Shown: piece after piece, positions 1 through 4,725 of the stretch
Position numbering within the stretch: the stretch's first letter is position 1
Layout of the letters: each line of letters begins with the position of its first letter
DNA from: an uncultured Clostridia bacterium
Lineage (GTDB): Bacteria > Bacillota_A > Clostridia > TANB77 > CAG-508
Direction of reading: 5' to 3'
Assembly: GCA_948852375.1 (NCBI GenBank)
Contig: CAQOYX010000022.1
Coordinates: 1 to 5,047, forward strand
DNA: 5,047 nucleotides
Notes under the pieces: generated by a model
What the model was told of the DNA's origin: nothing
Seen by the model: only the letters and a program-made list of their open reading frames with translations
Database searches by the model: none
Program-made: the position numbers and the translations under genes

Positions 1-87
1 ATATTGTAATTTTATGTTAATAATTATATTATATATTTGTATATTTGTCAATCATTAATATTAACTTTTAGTAAATTGTTATGTTTG

Positions 88-139
88 TTTTTGACAGTAA
101 TTAATTATAATATAATTTATAATTAATTACTATCAAAAA
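88..139. repeat. long AT-rich inverted repeat
   Basis: Arms 88-94/133-139 (7 bp) and 96-110/117-131 (15 bp) are complementary, separated by a single C/A mismatch at 95/132, with the loop TATAAT at 111-116. Neither strand has a U-tract directly after the stem; it is followed by A's on both sides. It therefore does not look like a classical terminator. It lies just upstream of the small plus-strand gene and contains TTGACA (91-96) and TATAAT (111-116), but their 14-nt spacing is too short for a normal sigma-A promoter. It may be an operator, a promoter-region palindrome or a relic of a small element. The structure is seen directly; the function is unknown. Confidence 0.6.
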
Positions 140-180
140 AGAAACTTTCCTCATATATTATCATTGAGGTGACTTTCTTT
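135..180 (-). terminator. hairpin: probable recR terminator and SD-occluding leader
   Basis: CCTCA (149-153) pairs with TGAGG (165-169), and AAAGAAA (138-144) pairs with TTTCTTT (174-180) around a partly mismatched middle; the loop is about 11 nt. Read on the minus strand, the stem ends in TTTCTTTTTT, as expected of a Rho-independent terminator for transcription coming from recR about 260 nt upstream. Read on the plus strand, the right arm contains GAGGTGA, the Shine-Dalgarno sequence of the small gene starting at 179. The same hairpin could therefore hide that ribosome binding site. The pairing is seen in the sequence; both roles are inferred. Confidence 0.45.
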
Positions 181-341
181 GATTAATGATTTATGTAGTT
201 TAAATGGTTGCGAATTAACTTTTATGGCAAGTCTTCTTGCTATTTATATTAGTCATGGTTTAACTCGGAAATGAGATTAGTACTTTAGCTAACTTTTTTT
301 GTGCTTTAGGTGATAATTTGTCACTTATTTCTTCTACTTGA
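179..341 (+). CDS. small protein of 53 residues, needs +1 frameshift at CGG
   Basis: The function is not known. Start TTG (179-181) follows AGGTGA (167-172) by 6 nt, the best ribosome binding site here; the first in-frame ATG (224) has none. The first frame gives 29 residues (including SLNGCELTFMASLLAIYIS) and then CGG (266-268), AAA and TGA. Skipping one base after CGG opens a second frame (270-341), giving NEISTLANFFCALGDNLSL and then ISST before TGA. The joined 53-aa product resembles, from memory, short clostridial proteins of the type 'LNG-ELTFMAS-LAI-IS ... EI-TLANFF-ALGDNLSLI', whose role is not established. It has a hydrophobic centre and two Cys in the N-terminal part (residues 6 and 11). 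It converges on recR. It could be a pseudogene, but the break matches the CGG pattern of two other genes in the window. Confidence 0.7.
266..269 (+). other. CGGA +1 frameshift site in the small plus-strand gene
   Basis: The upstream frame reads TTA ACT CGG and then meets AAA TGA. The downstream frame starts at AAT (270). Counting CGGA as one unit joins both halves with a single residue between them. This is the only in-frame CGG in the gene. Confidence 0.7.
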
Positions 342-357
342 AAATTTTAAAATTTTC
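340..357. terminator. perfect AT palindrome after the small gene, weak terminator candidate
   Basis: This is an 18-nt perfect palindrome, GAAAATTTTAAAATTTTC, able to form a 7-bp stem with a TTAA loop. It begins at the stop codon of the small gene, and T-rich sequence follows on the plus strand. The stem is almost all A-T, so it would be a weak terminator. The rest of the gap to recR (358-436) shows nothing else I can name. Confidence 0.25.
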
Positions 358-436
358 TGTTTCTAATTTTGTGATTTTTTCATGTTTATTATTTTTATTG
401 CTTTTGGATACTATAAAAATATTGTATTATTAATTT

Positions 437-1037
437 TTACAGTTCCCTTCTTCCCTCTAATGCTTTTGTTAGTGTTACTTCATCTGTATATTCTAAGTCT
501 CCTCCTACTGGTATTCCATGTGCTATTCTTGTTACTTTTATCCCTAGTGGTTTTACTAATTTTGATATGTACATTGCTGTTGCTTCTCCTTCTACCCTTG
601 GGTTTGTTGCTAGTATTATTTCTTTTGTTATTTCTTGGTTTAACCTTGAGATTAATTCTTTTAGCTTTATGTCATCTGGTCCTATTCCATTCATTGGTGA
701 TATAGAACCATGTAGTACATGGTATACGCCTTTAAATTCATGTGTTTTTTCCATTGCTATTATGTCTTTTACATCTTCTACTACACATATAATGCTTTCA
801 TCTCGTTTTGGATCCCCACATATTGTACATGGGTCTGTATCTGAAATGTTATAACATTTTGAACAGTATTTTAGGTTTTGTTTTGCTTTTTGGATTGAGC
901 CGTATGAATTCATTTGTTTCTTCTTCTGTTTGATCTAATATGTGAAATGCTAGTCTTACTGCTGTTTTGTGACCAATACTTGGTAATTTTTCAAAACTTT
1001 CTACTAGTTTTTCAATTGATGGTGAATAATATGACAT
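437..1037 (-). CDS. recR: recombination mediator RecR, intact only with +1 frameshift at CGG
   Basis: RecR acts with RecO (and RecF) to load RecA on SSB-coated single-stranded DNA during recombinational repair. The ATG at 1037 is preceded by AAAGGAG (1050-1044) at 6 nt. The first frame gives 45 residues, with the helix-hairpin-helix region [13 protein letters not shown] (about 18-30). It then reaches CGG (902-900) and continues out of frame to a stop at 849. Skipping C899 enters the second frame, which carries the four-Cys zinc site (composite residues C58, C61, C70, C73), the Toprim segment VVED (E87) and the family-typical C-terminus [22 protein letters not shown] is split here only by length: it ends EGRREL. 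The joined product is 199 aa; B. subtilis RecR is 198. The junction [12 protein letters not shown] aligns without gaps to B. subtilis FA-K-ALVNAKRNL. No key residue is missing. A simple sequencing error or a dead gene is possible, but the site fits the window-wide CGG pattern. Confidence 0.93.
899..902 (-). other. CGGC +1 frameshift site in recR
   Basis: On the minus strand the codons TTC ATA CGG are followed by C (899), and then the correct RecR frame resumes at TCA (898-896). Exactly one base must be skipped. Alignment with other RecR proteins places one residue (Lys in B. subtilis) at the CGGC unit. Confidence 0.8.
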
Positions 1038-1055
1038 TGCTTTCTCCTTTTATAA

Positions 1056-1086
1056 AAGTTCAGAATTATCCTATAATTCTGAACTT
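1056..1086 (-). terminator. hairpin after the cohesin gene
   Basis: There is a perfect 14-bp inverted repeat (1056-1069/1073-1086) with a 3-nt loop, 8 nt after the cohesin gene's stop codon. On the minus strand the stem runs into TTTTAT, a short U-tract, so termination may be partial. The recR ribosome binding site (1050-1044) starts only a few bases downstream, and I see no separate recR promoter in the gap. recR expression may therefore depend on readthrough. Confidence 0.6.
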
Positions 1087-1094
1087 CTAATTAT

Positions 1095-1886
1095 TTAAAT
1101 ATTTTTGTATTTTTTATAACTTACATAAGATATTGCACCAATTGCAACTGTTGCTCCTACTAAAGCTATAACTATAAAACTTTTTTCTCCAGCTTGTGGT
1201 ATTTTTCCTGGTGCTTTGTTATCATTGTTGTCTTTATTGTTACTGTTATCATTGTTACTATTTTGACCATTGTTGTTATTGTTGCTATTATTGTTGTTAT
1301 CATTATTGCTGTTATTATTGTCGTTGTTATTATCATTGTTGTTATCATCATTATTTTCATCTCCAGTGTTGTTATCACCAGTATTATCATTATTCTTTGC
1401 TACAACATTAATAGTTAACTCTGCATTTGGTTTTGCTAGTATGTCGTATTCTCCCTCTGATGCTTCAAAATCTTTTACTACTACTTTTGCAGTTTTTCCA
1501 ACTTCAGCTGTTTGTTTTACTTTTAATGTAACAGTAAATACTCCACTTTCTTCTTTTACTCCTCTTCCACTATCTGCTGTTATTAATCCATTGCTTGGAT
1601 TAAATGTAGGTATGCTTGACCATGTTCCTAAACCTTTTACACTATCTTTTGTTAGTGGTTCAAAGATTTCTTTATCATATTCTATTGTTCCTACAAATGA
1701 ATATATGCCTTCTGTTATGTTTTGAAAGTTTTTTACTTTTAGTGTTAGAGTTATTTCATCTCCTGGATTTACTGATGTTGATGCTGTAGTTAATTCTATT
1801 CCTATGCTTGCATTTTCTGCTGCTAACACTGTAGTTGATAATAGTAATATGATAAGTACAATTGAATAAGTTAATAGTTTTTTCAT
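1095..1886 (-). CDS. secreted cohesin-domain protein with Asn-rich stalk and sortase-like tail
   Basis: The product is 263 aa. The start ATG (1886) follows a strong AAGGAGG (1902-1896) at 9 nt. Residues 1-22 are a signal peptide (MKKLLTYS, a hydrophobic run, then a VLAA cleavage region). Residues about 26-162 look like a cohesin-type beta-sandwich: VNPGDEITLTLKVKN near the start, EYDKEIFEP at 69-77, an Asp/Gly loop near TADSGRG. Residues 165-224 are a low-complexity stalk of 36 Asn and 11 Asp. At 229-233 comes IPQAG, resembling an LPXTG sorting motif, then a hydrophobic helix (about 236-256) and the basic tail YKKYKNI. The protein is thus exported and held at the surface by sortase or by its C-terminal helix. 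Cohesins bind dockerins in cellulosomes, but lone cohesin-like modules also occur in other surface proteins; the partner is unknown. It interrupts the usual ybaB-recR adjacency. It contains no CGG codon. Confidence 0.85.
   Translation of the reverse strand: MKKLLTYSIVLIILLLSTTVLAAENASIGIELTTASTSVNPGDEITLTLKVKNFQNITEGIYSFVGTIEYDKEIFEPLTKDSVKGLGTWSSIPTFNPSNGLITADSGRGVKEESGVFTVTLKVKQTAEVGKTAKVVVKDFEASEGEYDILAKPNAELTINVVAKNNDNTGDNNTGDENNDDNNNDNNNDNNNSNNDNNNNSNNNNNGQNSNNDNSNNKDNNDNKAPGKIPQAGEKSFIVIALVGATVAIGAISYVSYKKYKNI
1215..1394 (-). repeat. low-complexity AAT/AAC/GAT tract encoding the Asn/Asp stalk
   Basis: About 180 bp are made of near-repeats of AAT, AAC and GAT codons, corresponding to residues 165-224 of the cohesin protein. 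The repeat units are imperfect, with no fixed period longer than the codon. Such tracts can change length by replication slippage in steps of 3 nt. The open reading frames opposite this tract are by-products of the repeat. Confidence 0.75.
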
Positions 1887-1952
1887 TTGATTATCCCTCC
1901 TTCCATAAACATATCATAAAATATATTTCTTGACAATATATTTTTAATATTT

Positions 1953-1959
1953 TGTCGAA
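1953..1959 (+). promoter_or_regulatory. candidate Spo0A box, cohesin-proximal
   Basis: TGTCGAA is an exact match to the Spo0A binding core (0A box). It lies about 67 bp upstream of the cohesin start and overlaps the position of a missing -35 for the possible -10 TATATT at 1940-1935. That is the arrangement seen at Spo0A-activated sigma-A promoters. The match is seen; regulation is inferred and assumes the organism has Spo0A. Confidence 0.4.
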
Positions 1960-2018
1960 ATATTTTTAACATTTGTTATATTTTGTTCTTATATTTTTAC
2001 CGAAATATTATAAATTAT

Positions 2019-2129
2019 TTATAATGTTTCTAATTTTACTATACCTTTTTTCATTTTAGCTAAATCTGTCGAACTTATTTTTCCATATTCCATATATTGT
2101 TCTCTATATAATATTTCATATTCCACCAT
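2019..2129 (-). CDS. possible 36-residue small ORF, unrecognised
   Basis: The frame starts at ATG (2129) or GTG (2126), shortly after an in-frame TGA, and ends at TAA (2021-2019). The peptide begins MVEYEILYREQYMEYG and ends GIVKLETL; it is charged and purine-rich on its coding strand, like the real genes here. Against it, there is no Shine-Dalgarno sequence, it starts only some 20 nt after the terminator hairpin, and open frames of this length occur by chance. It could also be the remnant of a longer gene. I do not recognise a family. Confidence 0.3.
   Translation of the reverse strand: MVEYEILYREQYMEYGKISSTDLAKMKKGIVKLETL
2067..2073 (+). promoter_or_regulatory. candidate Spo0A box, distal
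   Basis: This is a second exact TGTCGAA, 114 bp from the first and in the same orientation, about 180 bp upstream of the cohesin gene. It falls inside the doubtful 36-aa ORF, so it may be coincidental. A GC-containing 7-mer occurring twice in a short AT-rich spacer is unexpected. Confidence 0.3.
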
Positions 2130-2140
2130 TTTTTGTCAAT

Positions 2141-2186
2141 ACTAAAAAAGTTAGTAAAGTTTTTATTTCTTAACTTTACTAACTTT
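2141..2186 (-). terminator. Rho-independent terminator after ybaB
   Basis: There is a perfect 15-bp stem (2172-2186 with 2147-2161) and a 10-nt loop. On the minus strand the stem is followed directly by T's, so that CTTTTTTAG spans its end. It lies about 180 nt past the ybaB stop and probably ends the SRP RNA-dnaX-ybaB transcript. The stem is AT-rich, so efficiency is uncertain. On the plus strand the following sequence (CTCTTTTTAG) is a poorer tail. Confidence 0.75.
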
Positions 2187-2368
2187 CTCTTTTTAGGGAA
2201 AACAGTCTCTTTTAGCTTTTCTTTCCTTTTCTTTACATTTTTATTACTTTTATGTTACATTAACTCATACATACTATTTTTACATATCTAAATCATTTTG
2301 TTCTTCCTTCTATTAGTAATATTAGCATAAATAAAAATATATTTAATGTTTTCGCCACTTTTTTCACA

Positions 2369-2713
2369 TTACATTAATCCTGGTATGTTATATTTTCCCA
2401 TTGATGTTGCTTGGGCTTGGTCTACTTTTCTTAATGCTTCATTAACACATGTTAATATAAGGTCTTGTAGCATTTCTACATCTTCAGGATCTACTACTTC
2501 TTTTTTTATTTTTATTTCTTTTAGTTCTTTGGTTCCTAATACTTTTACTTCTATTGCTCCTCCTCCAGCTGTGGCTTCAAATTCTTTTTGTGCTAATTCT
2601 TCCCCAGATTTTTCAATCTCTGCTTGCATTTTTTTTGCTTCTTTCATTAAATTATTTAGATTCATTCCTCCGAATCCTCCTCCCATTCCTGGGAATCCTC
2701 CTCTTTTTGCCAT
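2369..2713 (-). CDS. ybaB: YbaB/EbfC family nucleoid-associated protein
   Basis: The product is 114 aa, close to the usual length of about 105-115. Proteins of this family are small dimeric DNA-binding, nucleoid-associated proteins; a link to recombination is suggested by their constant position next to recR. The N-terminus is Gly/Met-rich ([20 protein letters not shown]), followed by an amphipathic helix with [13 protein letters not shown] (about 24-36). The family core [17 protein letters not shown] (about 48-64) follows, with [13 protein letters not shown] and ALRKV in the C-terminal helix. The ATG at 2713 follows AGGAGG (2727-2722) at 8 nt. It lies 106 nt after dnaX with no terminator between, so it is probably co-transcribed with it. 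The reading frame is intact, with no CGG codon. Confidence 0.95.
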   Translation of the reverse strand: MAKRGGFPGMGGGFGGMNLNNLMKEAKKMQAEIEKSGEELAQKEFEATAGGGAIEVKVLGTKELKEIKIKKEVVDPEDVEMLQDLILTCVNEALRKVDQAQATSMGKYNIPGLM

Positions 2714-2819
2714 TGTCTTTTCCTCCTATCTATATTTTTATATTTTTTCATTTTGTTTAGGCTATTGCTTATTTTTGCCTTTTTAATGTTTTATTATAAT
2801 TTTACATATTATACTATTG

Positions 2820-4505
2820 TTAATCTTCTATTATATCAATTGGTACATCTAATTTTTTTATTTTTTCTTCTATATTTTCTTCTTTTGGTATATATTCTTT
2901 TGCATCTATGTATTTTATCCTCATTTCTTTCCCACACTGAATTGCTACTAATTTTGTTAATTCATTTATGTTTTCTGGTTTTTCTAACATTGATTTTCCA
3001 AATGCTGTTAGCCCATTTGGAAATATTACTTCTAGGGTTAGGTCGTCTTTTTGTTTTGCTTTTGTATTTATTAGGTTTGAATATAATACCATTTTTCCGC
3101 TTGTTTTTAATATGTCTAATACATTTTTCCAGTATTCTTCGCTTGTTAGGTTTTGTATGTTTCCCTTTTGATTTTGGCTTTTACTTTGTGGTATTTTGCT
3201 TGATGGGTTGCTATTTTCTTGCCCATTTATTTGATTGTATGCTTGATCCTTTAACTGGTTATAGCTTGTTTTCTCCTTTGTGTTGTTTATATTATTTTCT
3301 CCATATGACATTTTACTATATGGCATACTTCCTTGCTTTTGTGCCTGTATTATTTGTATATTTCCATTTTTTATTTTTTGTTCTAGTTCTTCTACTTTTT
3401 TTCTTAGTTCTTCTATTCCATCATTTTGTGTTGTAGTACATAGCTTTATTATTCCTGCTTGTAACATAATCTCTTTTTGGTTTGACCATTTTATGTTGTT
3501 TTCTGTTTCTGATAATGAGTATATTATTCCTATTAGTCTTTCTTTTGATGTATTATTTGCTAACTCTTCTATTTGCTTTTTTTCTTCTTCACTATATAAT
3601 GATAATTCTTTACTTGTTCTATATATTAGTATATCTTTTACATATTTTATTATTTCCCATAGAAGATTATTTAAGTCTTTTCCGTCTTGTAATACTTCAT
3701 TTAAGCTACTTATTGCCTCTTGTGCATTATTATTTATTATATTTTTTACAATTTTGTTTACAAATGTTATTTTTGGTATTCCTACTAATTCTTTTACTTT
3801 GTCTTCATCTATTTTTCCTGTATCTTCTTGTACGCATCTTTCTAGTATGCTTAATGCATCTCTCATTGCCCCATCTGATAATTCTGCAATTATTTTTAGT
3901 GCTTCACCTGTTATTTCTATCTCCGCTTCTTTACATACTATTTCTAACCTTTTTATTATATCTCCATTCGATATTCTTTTGAAATCAAACCTTTGGCATC
4001 TTGATAATATTGTTGCAGGAAGTTTTTGTGGTTCTGTTGTTGCAAGTATGAATTTTACATGAGCAGGTGGTTCTTCTAGCGTTTTTAGTAATGCATTGAA
4101 AGCTCCAGTTGATAACATGTGTACCTCATCTATTATGTATACTCTATATTTTGCAAGTGTTGGTAAAAAATTTACTTCTTCTCGTATGCTACGTATATCT
4201 TCTACACTGTTGTTGGATGCTGCATCCATTTCTACTACATCTGTTAATGAGCCTGCAAGTATTGCTTTGCATATTTCACATTCATTACAAGGTTCTCCAT
4301 CTTTTGGGTTTAGGCAATTTATTGCTCTTGCAAATATTTTTGCACTAGAAGTCTTGCCTGTTCCACGTCCACCATTAAATAGGTAAGCATGCCCAATTCT
4401 ATTTGATATTATTTGATTTTTTAGTGTTTTTGTTATATGTGATTGTCCTACCATTTGGCTAAATGTTATAGGTCTATATTTTCTATATAATGCTGTATAT
4501 TCCAT
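2820..4505 (-). CDS. dnaX: DNA polymerase III subunit gamma/tau
   Basis: The product is 561 aa. It is the ATPase of the clamp loader, which opens the sliding clamp and, as tau, ties the polymerase to the helicase. In order it shows the N-terminus ALYRKYRP; Walker A GGRGTGKT (45-52); zinc-site cysteines 64, 73, 76, 79; Walker B IIDEVH (124-129); sensor 1 ATTEP (155-159); the SRC motif (168-170); sensor 2 GAMRDAL (212-218); and the clamp-loader collar to about 360. A short coiled coil (about 363-380) and a Gln/Asn/Ser-rich linker (about 383-452) lead to a tau-type C-terminal domain (about 453-555). The ATG at 4505 has AAGGTG (4518-4513) at 7 nt. It starts 30 nt after the SRP RNA, the Bacillus arrangement. 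An A7 run at the end of the collar may allow a gamma form. Arg codons include CGT (47, 105) and CGA (108) but no CGG. Confidence 0.98.
   Translation of the reverse strand: MEYTALYRKYRPITFSQMVGQSHITKTLKNQIISNRIGHAYLFNGGRGTGKTSSAKIFARAINCLNPKDGEPCNECEICKAILAGSLTDVVEMDAASNNSVEDIRSIREEVNFLPTLAKYRVYIIDEVHMLSTGAFNALLKTLEEPPAHVKFILATTEPQKLPATILSRCQRFDFKRISNGDIIKRLEIVCKEAEIEITGEALKIIAELSDGAMRDALSILERCVQEDTGKIDEDKVKELVGIPKITFVNKIVKNIINNNAQEAISSLNEVLQDGKDLNNLLWEIIKYVKDILIYRTSKELSLYSEEEKKQIEELANNTSKERLIGIIYSLSETENNIKWSNQKEIMLQAGIIKLCTTTQNDGIEELRKKVEELEQKIKNGNIQIIQAQKQGSMPYSKMSYGENNINNTKEKTSYNQLKDQAYNQINGQENSNPSSKIPQSKSQNQKGNIQNLTSEEYWKNVLDILKTSGKMVLYSNLINTKAKQKDDLTLEVIFPNGLTAFGKSMLEKPENINELTKLVAIQCGKEMRIKYIDAKEYIPKEENIEEKIKKLDVPIDIIED
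3316..3402 (-). other. possible dnaX gamma-form recoding region
   Basis: On the coding strand, codons 368-370 end in A AAA AAA (3402-3396), a seven-A run in the phase X XXY YYZ. A second heptamer, A AAA AAT, follows at 3372-3366. A -1 shift at either, or one added A in the transcript, leads to TAG at 3318-3316 and a product of about 396 aa. Loss of one A gives TAG at 3394-3392 directly after codon 370. All these ends fall just after the clamp-loader collar, where gamma is expected to end. I see no strong stimulatory stem or upstream SD. Confidence 0.35.
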
Positions 4506-4535
4506 TTGTTATCACCTTCTATCTATATATTATTA

Positions 4536-4657
4536 ACTCTTACATCTCTATGGAAAACACTTTCCACATAAATACACTATTTATTGCTGCTTCGTTCCCG
4601 ACCTGACAAGGTTCATAGCTTTTTATTGGTGAATGTTTTCCATACAAATGTAAGAGT
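4536..4657 (-). ncRNA. ffs: signal recognition particle RNA, small bacterial type
   Basis: This is the RNA core of the SRP, which binds Ffh and directs ribosomes to the membrane. The signature domain IV apex is present on the minus strand as GTCAGGTCGGGAACGAAGCAGC (about 4607-4586 region): a GGAA tetraloop (4598-4595) closed by TCG/CGA, flanked by the conserved asymmetric and symmetric loop sequences. The ends pair perfectly (4536-4545 with 4648-4657, 10 bp), and a second 11-bp helix pairs 4549-4559 with 4634-4644. The length of about 122 nt fits the small class without an Alu domain, unlike the long Bacillus RNA. The mature ends are judged from the closing helix. There is no U-tract after the 3' end, so the RNA is probably cut from a longer transcript running into dnaX. 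Confidence 0.95.
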
Positions 4658-4677
4658 ACTTAAAAATCACAATTGTT

Positions 4678-4706
4678 ATTATATACTGAAAAATATATTT
4701 TAGCAA
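4678..4706 (-). promoter_or_regulatory. sigma-A-type promoter for the SRP RNA-dnaX-ybaB unit
   Basis: On the minus strand, TTGCTA (4706-4701) and a perfect TATAAT (4683-4678) are separated by 17 nt. The expected start, near 4671, lies some 14 nt before the closing helix of the SRP RNA, consistent with 5' processing. It sits just after the stop of the right-edge gene. The hexamers are seen; activity is inferred. Confidence 0.65.
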
Positions 4707-4725
4707 TATATTTTTTAGTTTTTAG

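Larger units (their letters stand above)
1887..2368. other. long intergenic region between ybaB and the cohesin gene
   Basis: About 480 bp of very AT-rich sequence. It contains, in minus-strand order, the 3' region of ybaB (no convincing gene), a terminator hairpin (2141-2186), a doubtful 36-aa ORF (2019-2129), two exact TGTCGAA boxes (2067-2073, 1953-1959) and the leader of the cohesin gene. A possible -10 (TATATT, 1940-1935) lies just after the nearer box, with no good -35. A similar motif, AATATTTCG followed by A-rich sequence, occurs twice on the minus strand (near 2009-2001 and 1964-1956). Confidence 0.5.

Noticed and set aside
88..139. Palindrome as a terminator
   Set aside because: Both strands continue with A's, not T's, after the stem.
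260..346. Minus-strand frame reading QVEEISDKLSPKAQKKLAKVL
   Set aside because: It looks protein-like but has no start codon or ribosome binding site, and is antisense to the small plus-strand gene, which has a good SD.
437..1037. recR as an ordinary pseudogene or a homopolymer sequencing error
   Set aside because: The break is not at a homopolymer, the rest of the gene is undamaged, and two other genes break the same way at CGG. Raw-read confirmation is still the decisive test.
1172..1418. Open frames opposite or out of frame with the Asn-rich stalk of the cohesin gene
   Set aside because: The AAT/AAC/GAT repeat has no stop codons in several frames, so long frames arise automatically.
1908..1936. 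Promoter-like TTGTCA, 17 nt, TGATATGTT on the minus strand before the cohesin gene
   Set aside because: The transcript would start at about 1901, inside the Shine-Dalgarno sequence (1902-1896), leaving no usable ribosome binding site.
2000..2002. A further minus-strand CGG in the cohesin upstream spacer
   Set aside because: Stops flank it closely in its frame (TAA before, TAA directly after), so it is not part of a coding frame and does not bear on the CGG pattern.
2293..2367. 24-residue GTG-started hydrophobic peptide just after the ybaB stop
   Set aside because: Too short and without a convincing SD; the hydrophobic run can arise by chance in AT-rich DNA.
2753..4062. Long plus-strand open frames rich in Leu, Phe, Ser and Ile opposite dnaX
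   Set aside because: They lie entirely or mostly antisense to a clear dnaX gene, lack ribosome binding sites, and their composition is what T-rich complement of purine-rich coding DNA gives.
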